A DNA stretch of 64,000 nucleotides, taken from Schistosoma mansoni (taxonomy: Eukaryota; Platyhelminthes; Trematoda; Strigeidida; Schistosomatidae). Location: contig NC_031498.1 in assembly GCF_000237925.1 (NCBI RefSeq), positions 22,422,422 to 22,486,421 on the forward strand. Reading direction: 5' to 3'. Below are positions 25,070 through 35,273 of the stretch, one piece after another (positions within the stretch are counted from its first letter, which is position 1; each line of letters opens with the position of its first letter). A program made the translations under genes and the position numbers. The notes under the pieces were generated by a model. The model was given only the letters and a program-made list of their open reading frames with translations, did not search any database and had not been told where the DNA came from.

Positions 25070-25374
25070 TGTTTTTGCTAATAAACGACCCGGCTACTCC
25101 TATTGCTTAGTATTCTTATACGATGACGCTCGACAAGACCCCAAAATCAGAACACGTTGAACAGGAATGAAATTATATTCAAAAATAATAATGATAAGGG
25201 AACAGCAATCACTAGTTTGAATAACGTTTATATATTTATAGTATATACATAAGAAGCTTCTAGATTTTTCTCCAATAATATGCCCGGGCTGATCGGTTTA
25301 GAATTAGCCAATCAGCGCGCAGCAACACCATCATGCATAAAACATGCTTTAATCCAATCTGTATCCCAGTAACA
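25070..25374 (-). repeat. 5' LTR of the gypsy-like element
   Basis: Partner of the LTR at 22563-22867. In element orientation it is followed closely by GGTGGCGACGAGG, which resembles primer-binding leaders of this group. The five bases outside the two LTRs do not match each other, so no target duplication is evident. Confidence 0.9.
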
Positions 25375-28229
25375 TTAAGATTGTCTTGTGTAATCTGCTG
25401 GCGAACTTTAGGGAAAAGTGTAATCTTTAGGTAAACAAAATACCTCATATATATATATATTGTCTGTATTGACCGAAATTTCAATTGCTGATCAACAAAT
25501 CAAAATCCATTTTATTTGACCGAACCACTCTCATCTGCACGGTTAGCAGATTTTTGTTTGATTCTTCTACATCAAAATTTATGAAACTGTTGAGTCGGCT
25601 TACAGTAACATCTATCAGAGCCTCCAGAGGCTCATAAAGAGCCCCAACCAATCAGCGATTAATAGAAGCTATGCTACTAAAATAACGAGATCCTGATTGG
25701 CTGTTTAACACACCGCTACTATGGAAACTCAAGGTCTCTTAAATTACTATAAAACCCCTGTATTTTCTGTACAAAAATGAATCGTGTAGTAAAGCGCTTC
25801 CCTCATACTTTGTGCCTTTTCTCTGGTTAAGTTGCTGTATAGTTCTAGCTCGGGGAACTGGAACTAGCTTAGGGAATCAAATATAGCTTTCACAACCGGC
25901 CAGATATAACAGAAACATAAAATTTGTCTTTAACTTAGCTGCTTTTAATTTAACATCTGAGAAAATGCATGCTGAAGTACGGAATAACCCAGACAACTCA
26001 AGGCGATACTATACGGTCAGAGATTTCTCCGGCACAAAAAGAAGTACTAAACAGCAAAAATGACGTTTAGTATGTAAGTATTCAGTACATGAGAATCAGC
26101 AAGTGTATTTCTGACAAAATGGAACGAAATGTCTGTGTGCAGGAGCAGCAAAACTAACGACAATGAGCGGTTGAAAAAATATAGTTGTTTGCAACGGAGA
26201 AGAGTGTTTTGGTCTTTAACCACACCACCTTTGATGATGAACACATGATAACTGAGATTTATATTTAACTTAAACGCTTAGAAAAGTTCAGAAATAGTGA
26301 ACGTAGGAGATTTGATGGGTGCGAAATAGATCGATCATTCAGGTATGGTCATTCAATGTGACCTCTTGTTTTTAAAACTAAGTACATTATCCTCTCCCCA
26401 GCCCGAATGCATTCTTCAGAAATCCTTAGCAGCAACCATCAGCTGTCACGATAGAACGAGTCGGTATATGTTGTTATGTGACTTCCATGTAAGGTCTAAT
26501 GGATTAGATAGTTACATCATGGTAAATCTACAAGTGTGGAACGGGTCTATTGTCCTGGTGGCAGAGATAAGTGTGCTAGTACTGATCTGGACTATAATTC
26601 TTAACGGTTAGGGTGTCACTTAGGAGGCAGCACAGAAACTGATCAATAGGGAAAATGCAATCAAACCAAAGGAACTAGGTGTGATGGGCGGCGACCTGTA
26701 ACAGAGAAAAGTGCTTCAACCTTTGAAAGGCTGATGATCGGTGAGATAAACTTCCACTGATTTCGAAAAATTGACGGAGATATAAAGTTCTCAAATTCCC
26801 AAATAATTTTATCACCATAGTCCTCATTCTCTTATTGCTTTTTTACTTCATCGAATACGAAATGTCAGGTCTTTGCCTCGGAGTCTGAGATTGCATGTAA
26901 TATGATGACTTGGAATAGAAAAATCAACATTAGGTAAAAGACATGATTCTATCAACCAGCAATCATCAGAGGATAATCTCAATATCGTTGAATGATTGCC
27001 TTGTCGCCAGTCATAAAGAGCCGGAGACAACCAAGATGTTTTGCCTAACAAATATTGGTGAATTATAATCATAGTTCTTATCACCTATATCTGCTGGTCA
27101 GTAACTCCACTCTCCCTTCCATTTTGATTTTATGCTCTGGATTAGCATTATTTATTACCTCCAGGCTCTTTGTTCTTCATCCTATCAGAAAACAACAATT
27201 CTATAGGCACCATGTACGAGCATACCGGACAGGTAAAGCTGTTGAACCGTTATTAGAACATCAAGACAGTAGTGTTTAGTAGCGTAGGGTAGTGTATGGG
27301 TCTCCATAATACGTCGGCAGGTGCAAACTAGTATGTGCAGGAGTTGTGGAATCTCATACCCTTAAGACGATCAGTAAGGATTTGAACGTATATAGTTAGA
27401 CCGTAACATGTGGTAAAGACTATAAGCTGATGGGGAATAAATAGGAAAGGACACACATTGCTATGGGTGATAGTGGTTCTTACAGACAATTTCTGGGTGT
27501 GTGTGATTGTCCAGAGTAGTACCCTTTAATTGCGTTAAGTTTTGTTGAGTCGTGGTCCAGGGTATTTCTAAGGCCCAATATGTGCAGTACCATTGATAGT
27601 TAAGCGGCTTTTTGTAGAGATCAAAAAAATATTCAAGGGAAATATTTATTTAATAGTTATGGGAAAGGAATGGAAAGCATATAACAAAAGAAAAACAAGT
27701 AAAGTACGGTGTTGAGACTGAGAAATGTAGAACGTGAATCACGGAAGCTATTATAGTGCATTATATCTTTAACTAGTTATATGGTCACAAGGTGCCAATC
27801 GGTTATTTATTTGCGAAGTTAGATATCAGGCGGCTCATCGTTAAATGTCAAGTGACCTAGGTAAACTGCACCGAGGATGTTGGAAGCTCCGAATTAGTCT
27901 ATAAGGCAGTTTAAGGAATATTTAAAATGACTAAGAGCTTAGTTGGACCGGAAGTTTATGGTGCTGGAGAGTTCAAAAATATTCCCCGAACAAGTTCATA
28001 AGGGCACATAAAGTACTGAGAAAGTTTTTATCCAATTACCTCTGAATAGAATCTTCCCAGAAACGTCTGAAAAGTAAAAAGTCGAGTGTCAGTTTTCTGA
28101 TTGAATATTTACCTATGCTGCTATTACATTTGGTACAGTTCCAGAAACTTCTAGAGGCCTACGGGAGTTGTTAGAGTAGAGTTGTTTTGTAATTAGTTTT
28201 TGCTATTATTCACGTTTCTTATTGATTCC
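25375..28229. other. No supported gene; one LTR-like stretch
   Basis: Stop-rich, AT-rich DNA. Near 25590-25920 there are CCAATCAG boxes, a CTATAAAAC box and a pyrimidine-rich start-site-like region, the layout of a promoter or a solo LTR, but no second copy is in the window. The remainder (26 to 28.2 kb) shows nothing I can support. Confidence 0.35.
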
Positions 28230-28580
28230 CATAATTCGTACCAGTACCATTGTTCACTATCTAGGGCCAATGAAATGTCACAGCCCTAGCCAAATCATCT
28301 GGCAGTTGGGTCACTTACAATTGACTGATCACTGGGTGGTGATCAGTATCACGTATGTCAGGTCCTTCTTCGTGCAGATCGAATCCTATCGATCGAGTTG
28401 CAAAGTTGCTAAAAGTCTGGATGACTTGACATTGTGTGCGCTACATTGGGATAAGATGGTGATTGGAGGTAGTCAACAGGAGACCCTGAACCTAGGTTTC
28501 GTACTACTTTGCGTTCGTCAGCAAGATGTACCTGTTATCTTGAGGGGACTGATGCTCCCTGACGGATTCCATTATTTTTA
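28230..28580 (-). mobile_element. Hammerhead repeat, tRNA-like head family, copy 1
   Basis: On minus this starts with the end of a tRNA-like B box (GAATCCGTCAGGGAGCA), then the ribozyme, a tail ending ACCATCTTATCC, a linker, and a segment with a 9-bp hairpin (arms 28324-28332 and 28339-28347). Copy 2 at 29.14-29.53 kb carries the same blocks in a rotated order. That means the source was tandem or circular, with a unit of roughly 315 bases. Confidence 0.7.
28475..28536 (-). ncRNA. Hammerhead ribozyme, core present, stem II weakened
   Basis: On minus, outer stem I pairs AACAGG with CCTGTT (6 bp). An internal loop like that of natural extended hammerheads follows, then an inner stem (TCTTG with CAGGG), the core CTGACGA, GAA, and stem III ACCT/AGGT. 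Stem II (text ACGC...GTAC) has two mismatched pairs next to the core, so activity is doubtful. The layout of stem I with its internal loop matches the schistosome hammerhead, where loop contacts speed cleavage. Confidence 0.7.
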
Positions 28581-29133
28581 TTTATTTATTTAAACACATA
28601 AATATTGGTACACAAAAAGCACCAGATAAATATGTGCCGCACAAATCCTATTTGATTTGTGTGAGAGCTGTGATACTGCCCAGGTGCCCAGACTGAAGCA
28701 GATGGTTTTCTTAGGGGACCACACCCCGAACCTTTGACCTGAAGGTCTAGTCCACAAGGCAGTGGAGTATCGTGAGGAGATGCAGTCCCATGGTAACCGG
28801 TGACCAACAATTGGTTCATACGCCATTCGTTCCCTCAGGATACTGGAGCACATCTGCACCATTGGTTTGGAATCAGGGTTTTCCAACTCCCCTAGATGAA
28901 CTTTCCGTGTCCACCAACTCGGTTAAAGCGCCGGACATTCGCTTTTTGTCCTCTGAATTTCGTAAACAACAGTAATGCCACGAGAAGGCAGTGAGTAGGA
29001 CTTCCCTGGCAGAGGCTATATATTCGCTGGCCTTGTGAGAGCATTTTGAGAGGGAGAGCAGACTCTCCCCACTCTCGGGCGTACCAGGGCATTTGGTGGC
29101 GACGGATTCGATCCTGTTTCATCCAACTTCACA
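28576..29133 (-). mobile_element. SINE-like deletion derivative of LINE R1, near full length
   Basis: On minus it starts with the R1 5' UTR, then jumps after CAGCTCTCACACAAATCAAAT to the R1 3' end (TTTGTGCGGCACATA). It ends in an AAAT-type tail (28576-28592 as TTTA units on plus). The coding region is absent. It shares its junction with the elements at 2.9 and 39.7 kb. It keeps both LINE ends, so it could be mobilised by R1 proteins if transcribed. Confidence 0.8.
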
Positions 29134-29277
29134 TTCAGAGATGTTACCCCTGAGTTATCCCAACTTGATCGATAGGATTCTTCTGCAGTAAGAAGGACCT
29201 GACATACATGATACTGATCACCACTAAGTGATCAGTCAGTTGTAAATACATCTCAGTCCTACAGGAGGTCGGTCGCG

Positions 29278-29352
29278 GCCCGGATAGCTCAGTGGTAACG
29301 TCTATGACTGTGAAGCTGGGTGACACGGGATCGAATCCGTCAGGGAGCACCT
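29278..29352 (+). promoter_or_regulatory. tRNA-like head with pol III A and B boxes
   Basis: About 75 bases begin GCCCGGATAGCTCAGTGG and end CAGGGAGCACC. The A box (TAGCTCAGTGGT, 29285-29296) and B box (GGATCGAATCC, 29328-29338) fit RNA polymerase III internal promoter consensus. The anticodon arm does not fold well, so this is a tRNA-derived promoter rather than a tRNA gene. Confidence 0.65.
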
Positions 29353-29397
29353 TGCTGACGAGTGCCAAGTAGCATGAAACCTAGGTTCAGGGTCTCC
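29344..29397 (+). ncRNA. Hammerhead ribozyme with complete core
   Basis: Stem I pairs GGAG (29344-29347) with CTCC (29394-29397) and ACCTTG (29349-29354) with CAGGGT (29388-29393), with C29348 bulged. The core CTGACGA (29355-29361) is intact. Stem II pairs GTGC (29362-29365) with GCAT (29372-29375), one wobble. GAA (29376-29378) leads into stem III ACCT/AGGT (29379-29386). Predicted cleavage is after T29387 (a GUU triplet, allowed by the NUH rule). Every catalytic base is present, so activity is plausible. The short, closed stem III resembles known schistosome hammerheads. Confidence 0.75.
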
Positions 29398-29530
29398 TGT
29401 TGACTACCTCCAATCACCATCTTATCTGGGTAACTGGATATCAAAGAGGTCGTTGGTCCCTGTCAAGGTCAGGGGCAACCAACGCGCATCAGTTAATTGT
29501 ACGCCATGGACTGGCCCAGAGAGTAGTGGT

Positions 29531-31640
29531 CATACTTTCGCTTATATCTAGCGTAACTAATACATATTTCTGTGATGAATTCCATTCGATTGATTGTTCC
29601 ACAATGATACGTACAGTTGCGATTTGATCTGTGCACGATCTATCCTTACAAAATCCAGCTTGTTGATCTCGAAGTTGGGCGTCCACGGAATCCTTCATCC
29701 TGTTTAACAATACTCTGTTGAAGACTTTTCCTGGTATTGAGAGAAGAGTGATGCCCCTGTAGTTGTCGCACTTGCTGAGATCGCCTTTCATTGGTATCTT
29801 GATCAGAAGTCCTTCTTTTCAGTCTTTTGGTACCTGCTCTTCATCCCAAATCTTACTGAAGAGGATGTGGAGTATCTTGGCAGTTGCTGCTACATCTGCC
29901 TTCAGTACCTCTGCCGGAATGTTGTCTGGTCCCGTTGCTTTGCCGCTCTTGATTTGTCTGATGACCATGCTGATCTCTTCAATTGTTGGTGGGCCAACAT
30001 CGATTGGGAGGTCTGTGAGTGCTGCTTCGATGTTGGGTGGGTTCAGTGGAGCTGATCGATTCAAGAGTTCTTTGAAGTGTTCTACCCACCTGTTTCGTTG
30101 TTCTTCAATGTCGGTGATTACTTTGCCTTCCTTGCTTTTCACTGGTCTTTCTGGTTTGCGGTAATTTCCAGCAAGTTTCTTTGTTGTATCATACAGTTGT
30201 CTCATGTTTCCCTCTCTTGCAGCCTTTACCGCTGTCATCGCTAAATCTTCCACATATTTACGTTTGTCGGTTCTGATGCTCCTCTTCACTTGCTTGTTTG
30301 CCTCTGTGTATTCAGCTTGTGCCTTGGCTTTTTCCGCTATTGTTCGGCTGATATTGATTGCTACCTTCTTGTTCCTTCTTTCTTCAATTTTATCCAGTGT
30401 ACCAACAGTGATCCATTCCTTGTGATGGCGCTTCTTTTGGCCCAGAACCTCCTGACATGTTGAAACGATTGCCTCCTTGATACCTTTCCAGTTGCTCTCC
30501 ATGGTAGTTCCCTCTCCATTGAGTAGATCATGAAAGGCCTGGAACCTGTTGCTGAGGGCTATGTTGAATTTATTGAGTTCGTCAACATTTCGAAGAAAGG
30601 CCGTATTAAACTTTTGTGATGTAGTCCGCGCCGTTGTCCAGTGCTTCTTAAGTTTTAGTTTCATCTTGGTGACCAGCAAATGATGATATGAGGCTATATC
30701 AGCTCCTCTCCTGGTCCTCCTGAACTTTTTGTTGATGCAGATATGGTCGATTTGATTCTGTGTAGTGTGATCCGGTGAAATCCAAGTGGCTTTGTGTATG
30801 TTTTTGTGTGGGAATATGGTGCCACCTATGACCAGTTTATTGAAGGCACATAGGTTTGCAAATCTCTCACCATTTTCGTTCCTTTCTCCCAGTCCATGTC
30901 GTCCCATGACGTCTTCGTATCCAGTGTTGTCCATTCCAACCTTGGCATTGAAATCTCCCATCAGAATGGTCAGGTCCTTTGCTGGGCACTTGTGGACGAT
31001 TGACTGCAGCTTATCGTAGAATTGATCTTTAGCGTCTTCATCGTGGTCGTTGTTAAGCGCATAGCATTGGATGACGTTCATTGTAATGCCCTCTCTCTTC
31101 GTTTTGAAGGAGGCTTTGATGATCCTTGGTCCATGAGATTCCCATCCAATAAGTGCATTTTGTGCTTTTCTGGACAGCATCAATGCAACTCCTTGTGTAT
31201 GTGGGTCATTTTCTTCTTCATGACCGGAGTATAACAGAAGTTCCCCTGAAGATAGTCGTTGTTGTCCAACCTGCGTCCAATGTGTTTCACTGATTCCAAG
31301 CACCTCCAGGTTGTATTTTCTCATTTCTGCAACAATTTGGAAGACTCTTCCGGTCTCCCACATTGTCCGGACATTCCATGTACCTGTAAAAATTGTCGCT
31401 CTGGTTGTTAGAAGGTGCATCAGCCTCATGACTTCCGAAGGAACTCGGCTTTCATCATGAGACGTCATAATTATTCCTTCAACTCCCAGGGCAGAGTTTA
31501 AATGGTTTGAATAATTTTTTTCTGGTTAGCGTTTTTTAGCGAGTTGGTATTCTACGGGATTGGGTCGCTAACCCCATGCCCAACCCTCCTCCTTTACCCG
31601 GGCTTGGGACCGGCAGTAGCTCCCGGAGTAGCTACAGGCG
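29531..31640 (-). mobile_element. RTE-type LINE R3, 5' UTR to early RT, 3'-truncated
   Basis: On minus: a GC-richer 5' UTR (about 31640-31470, with GGTAAAGGAGGAGGGTTGGG), a long endonuclease/linker frame, and the first RT blocks (GPDNIPAEVLK, then KCDNYRGITLLSIPGK and QQAGFCKDRSCTDQI). Similarity stops near 29530, where the hammerhead repeat lies. The later RT blocks with the catalytic box and the 3' end are missing. The family's 3' ends occur at 5.2, 7.1, 9.5 and 63.9 kb. Confidence 0.85.
29819..31468 (-). pseudogene. R3 endonuclease and N-terminal RT frame
   Basis: A 549-residue open frame. It has the LINE endonuclease: GTWNVRTMWETGR (near 29), LGISETHWTQ (near 57), GDFNAKVGMDN (near 166), WISPDH and NQIDHICINKKF (near 228-245). 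A basic linker with coiled-coil tendency (residues about 300-430) follows, then the start of the RT (SGKATGPDNIPAEVLKADV near 505). A frame change near 29819 continues into 29791-29489. The protein would nick target DNA for R3 integration, but this copy lacks the RT active site. Similar sequences are often annotated as craniofacial development protein 2-like. Confidence 0.85.
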
Positions 31641-33149
31641 GAGTTAATTTACTGAGTAGTACAGATCATCTCACAGAGTTGTGCATCAAACGGTATGCAT
31701 CATTGTGATATTGGGTTTATACATTAAGAATATCTGACATTTGACAAATTGTCGTTAAACAGTTGTAGCTCTTTCAGTGGACCGCATAAAATGACAGCTA
31801 GTTGATTCACTGGACATTCATGGACTATCTTTTAAACGATCGGCCAACAGGCGAATGGATAGAATAAGACGTCAATACAAAAATATCATGCGTTATAAGG
31901 CTTGACTTTAAAACGTTATTTAAAAATACCCTTTTAAAACAATGGTACTCGATTGAATGATCGGAATTATGCATCATATGTCATATTATGTCTACACAAC
32001 GACTTGTCCAGGTAGTTCTGAAAATTTCAGTGACTTTCTGTTCGTCCTTGATATAAATATATTACAGAGATTGGGAGGTTTGATAAAGCCTTTGTCCGTA
32101 ACACCTTAGTGATCGAAGGATAACAACCCAGTGAAATCAGAAGTCAGGAATGAACGAGCAAGAAATGACGAGAACGAATAACCAAGTAGATCCGTACAGT
32201 GCCTTTGCTCCTAGCAACAAAATCAGTCAATAATTATAAACAATGATACAGATAAATTATTACCATAATAAGAAATCAAACGTTTCACACATTATGAAAG
32301 TTTGATATAGTAAACGGAACCTATAAATGGTGTAGCGACTTCTGACCCCAGGAATCTAATTACCCTAAGGAAAACTTCCTCACTGCTTTCTAAAAGAATT
32401 CACTTTCAGGCACCCACTAAAGCTGCCAGAACAAAAGAGCAGTCTGATAAATGACAATAATATATGAAAACTACTATGAAATGAATATCGCTCGTAAGCT
32501 GCTTCCAGTATAACAACCATAACCAGGATTCACTTATTCAAAGAAGGTTCACATGCACAGTTGGCACTAACGGCACGAAGTAAAATATAGATCCGATAGT
32601 GTTATTGAATGATTGATTATCTGGCTACGAGTAATACGCAGTATAGAGCGGCCTAAAAAGATGTTATAACGCTTATAATCCCCAATAACAGGCCGCGGTC
32701 GGTAGCGCGAAAGAATAGATGACGACGATATGATTTATTCGAATATTAGCAATATATGTCGACTATAAATGTGGTTGGGCATAAAGCATCACAAATAAAC
32801 GAATGTGTTCCTTATTTTTGACACAGAGGTCACTATAAACTCCTACAGATGAATGGCTGAGTTTGCCTCATAGGTGTCTTTGAAGTGGTAAAAGTAGTTG
32901 ATTTAAGCCAGTACTGAAACTCAACCTACCTAGCTTATTCATCTAAGATCGCAACAAAGAAATAAGACACGTTGTCAGATTGAACATAATCAGCCGCGCG
33001 ATACGAGTTAAGTGCTGTATGTCAGGTTTGAGGAAACCAAGGCTACCAACACTCTTTCAGAGGTAGGTCCCCTATTTTTGCGATTACTAGTACTCAGTGA
33101 TCTAAGTAGACGTAAAACGACACGCTTTTGTTACTGATTATAACTGAAA
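31641..33149. other. No gene; likely ATG7 upstream region at right end
   Basis: No exon recognised. Candidate acceptors just before ATG7 (CTCTTTCAG near 33060, GATTACTAG near 33090) could serve cis- or spliced-leader trans-splicing. CG-containing text at 32690-32720 may be an old repeat. Nothing else is supported. Confidence 0.4.
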
Positions 33150-35273
33150 ATGTCAGTACTGCAGTATATACCTTTCGAAACAGTAATAGACACATCCTTT
33201 TGGCATGGCTTAGCTGATCGGAAGCTCAATGAATATCGTCTTTCCGAGGGCCCTTTTGAAATATCAGCACAGTTTACAAATAGTCATGCTCCTGGTGTTT
33301 CCCCCAGGTTGACGATTGACGTCACGTCATTTTGCAATAGTAGTGTCAAAAGAAGTCATACATCAACGATCTTCAACATTTATGGGAGTCTTTTTTCCCT
33401 AAATAGCTTGGATGAGTTTAAGGACGTTGATAAACAATGTTTACTGAATGAACACGGTGCGAAGTTTATGACCGAAGCCATTTCACAAAATGAATTTTTG
33501 AGGAAGCCTGACTTACTTCTCCGGTTCATCCTTTTGACATACTGTGACTTGAAAAAATACAAATTTTACTTTTGGTTTGCTTTTCCTGCTGTCTTACATT
33601 CCGTTCAGCCAGTAGTTACGTCTACTCGGAGCATTAGAGAGGAGTTTTCTGAGGATCAACTTGTACTCATTTTTCGTTCATTTGATTGTTGGCGCAAAGA
33701 AAATACTTCTCCGTTTTTTGTCTTAAAATCGCAACCGTCTATTGATATCCTTCCGTTGTCAGGTTTTGAATTGGCTCCTTATATTTATGTTGGAATGTGT
33801 GATTCTTCCGTAGACCCACAGTCACCTTGCTGGCTATTACGCAATCTTCTATACGCACTGTCTTCCACCATCATTCGAACCGAATGTTCCCTAAAGGTTT
33901 TATGTCTCAGGGATCGCTTTGCTTCAGGAGAAAGATATTGGGAGCATAGCATAGTCATACACATCAATATACAACCCACAAATCCGACATTTACTCAGTT
34001 TGTTGGCTGGGAAAAATGGAAAAACAAACTAAGACCACGTGTAGTAGATCTTAGTGAAAGTATGGACCCAGTTAAACTAGCTGAATCAGCAGTAGATTTA
34101 AACTTAAAACTAATGAAGTGGAGGCTAATGCCGGACCTAAAACTGTCAGTTTTTCGCGATACGAAGTGTTTGTTGATAGGAGCTGGTACTCTTGGTTGCA
34201 ATGTCGCTCGGCAGCTATTGGCCTGGGGTGTTCGTCATATTACTCTGATAGACAACAGCACAGTTTCTTTTTCAAATCCCATACGGCAGTCTTTGTATGT
34301 CTTTTCTGACTCGGTGGGCTCTGTCAAAAACAAGGCACTTGTTGCGGCCGAGGCACTCCAAACAATTTTTCCTGGGGTGAATGCTCGCGGTTTTGATCTT
34401 AGTATCCCGATGCCTGGACATCCTGTATCTTCTTATAACCGATCTCATTACAAACACCAACATTCACAATTTTCCGAATTGGAGCAATCTGCAGAAGATA
34501 CTTGTTTCAAATTAAGTGCTTTGGTTCAGGAACACGATGTGATATTCCTACTAACAGATACTCGGGAATCACGTTGGTTACCCACAGTTTTGGCAACTGC
34601 TCATGGGAAACTGGCAATAAATGCTGCTTTGGGTTTCGATACATTTCTCGTTATGCGTCATGGTGTACGGGGTCCTTTTAAATCCCCAAGCTTAAGTGTC
34701 GATAGCCTTACTCCAGATATTTCTTCTCTCAGTTTTGACGAAGCGATTCCCAACAAAGAAGATTCTTTCAAAAAAGCTAGAGCCATAAGTGGCTCACTTT
34801 TGGGTTGCTATTTCTGCAATGATGTGATCGGACCTATGAATTCAACGCGCAACCGCAGTCTCGATCAACAATGTACCGTTACTCGACCGGGAGTATCTAT
34901 GGTCGCAGCTGCTCTCGCTGTTGAGTTGATGGTAAGTGTACTTCAACATCCACTCCTCTATGAGGCTCCAGCAGATACACTATCTCAAGACTTTTCCAGC
35001 TTGGATTCTGCTAAACTGTCTCTTGGTGTTGTTCCCCATCAAATAAGGGGCTTTCTTTCTCATTACACCCAGGTTTTGCCTGCAACATTGGCATTCACCA
35101 AGTGCTCTGCATGTTCCCAGTCTGTACTGAACGCTTACAAGGCCAATGGGTATACCTTTTTACGACAGGTCTTTGATGATGCTTCTTATCTTGAAAGGAT
35201 ATGCGGTTTACAGGATCTTCATGATGAAATTAACACTGAGTCAATTTTGATGTTAAGTGACACTGATGACTGA
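33150..35273 (+). CDS. ATG7: Autophagy E1-like enzyme ATG7
   Basis: ATG7 activates the ubiquitin-like proteins ATG12 and ATG8/LC3. It adenylates their C-terminus, holds them as a thioester, and passes them to ATG10 and ATG3 in the cytosol. The frame is 707 residues, close to human ATG7 (about 700), and homology covers the whole length. The N-terminal domain has FWHGLADRKLNEYRLSEGP and DLKKYKFYFWFAFPA. The adenylation domain has the nucleotide loop GAGTLGCN (Gly344, 346, 349), WGVRHITLIDN, FPGVNARGF and DTRESRWLP. The catalytic Cys is Cys575 in LDQQCTVTRPG, and LGVVPHQIRGFLSHY follows. It ends acidic (MLSDTDD) as in orthologs. Zinc-site cysteines (GCYFCND, KCSACSQ) are kept. No intron interrupts it, which is unusual for a gene this long. 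ZCCHC10-like exons follow on the same strand 0.9 kb away. Confidence 0.97.
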   Translation: MSVLQYIPFETVIDTSFWHGLADRKLNEYRLSEGPFEISAQFTNSHAPGVSPRLTIDVTSFCNSSVKRSHTSTIFNIYGSLFSLNSLDEFKDVDKQCLLNEHGAKFMTEAISQNEFLRKPDLLLRFILLTYCDLKKYKFYFWFAFPAVLHSVQPVVTSTRSIREEFSEDQLVLIFRSFDCWRKENTSPFFVLKSQPSIDILPLSGFELAPYIYVGMCDSSVDPQSPCWLLRNLLYALSSTIIRTECSLKVLCLRDRFASGERYWEHSIVIHINIQPTNPTFTQFVGWEKWKNKLRPRVVDLSESMDPVKLAESAVDLNLKLMKWRLMPDLKLSVFRDTKCLLIGAGTLGCNVARQLLAWGVRHITLIDNSTVSFSNPIRQSLYVFSDSVGSVKNKALVAAEALQTIFPGVNARGFDLSIPMPGHPVSSYNRSHYKHQHSQFSELEQSAEDTCFKLSALVQEHDVIFLLTDTRESRWLPTVLATAHGKLAINAALGFDTFLVMRHGVRGPFKSPSLSVDSLTPDISSLSFDEAIPNKEDSFKKARAISGSLLGCYFCNDVIGPMNSTRNRSLDQQCTVTRPGVSMVAAALAVELMVSVLQHPLLYEAPADTLSQDFSSLDSAKLSLGVVPHQIRGFLSHYTQVLPATLAFTKCSACSQSVLNAYKANGYTFLRQVFDDASYLERICGLQDLHDEINTESILMLSDTDD

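Larger units (their letters stand above)
22563..25374 (-). mobile_element. Ty3/gypsy-like LTR retrotransposon fossil
   Basis: A fossil bounded by two 305-bp direct LTRs that begin TG and end CA on minus. Parts seen on minus: 5' LTR (25070-25374), a leader with a TGG-type primer-binding region, gag with two zinc-knuckle-like Cys/His blocks and an aspartic protease domain (about 23650-25058), the C-terminal half of an integrase (about 22852-23580), a polypurine tract, and the 3' LTR. No reverse transcriptase or RNase H region is recognisable, so it is not whole. The LTRs differ at about five of 305 positions, which suggests a fairly recent insertion. I assign it to the Ty3/gypsy group from the gag and integrase style. 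Confidence 0.85.
29140..29530 (+). mobile_element. Hammerhead repeat, tRNA-like head family, copy 2
   Basis: Order on plus: a segment starting GATCGATAGGATTC, a 9-bp hairpin (29213-29221 with 29228-29236), a tRNA-like head, the hammerhead, and a tail reading ACCATCTTATCTGG near 29428. Blocks match copy 1 in rotated order. The right limit is where LINE R3 text begins. Copy 2 lacks about 26 bases between the B box and the ribozyme that are present in copy 1. Confidence 0.7.

Noticed and set aside
25590-25920. LTR- or promoter-like stretch (CCAAT boxes, TATAAAA)
   Set aside because: No second copy in the window and no clear ends, so it is too weak to list as a solo LTR.
29278-29352. True tRNA gene
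   Set aside because: A and B boxes are good but the anticodon stem does not pair properly and the sequence is part of a dispersed repeat.
29763-30164. 133-residue open frame on plus
   Set aside because: Antisense shadow of the R3 endonuclease/RT frame; no motif of its own.
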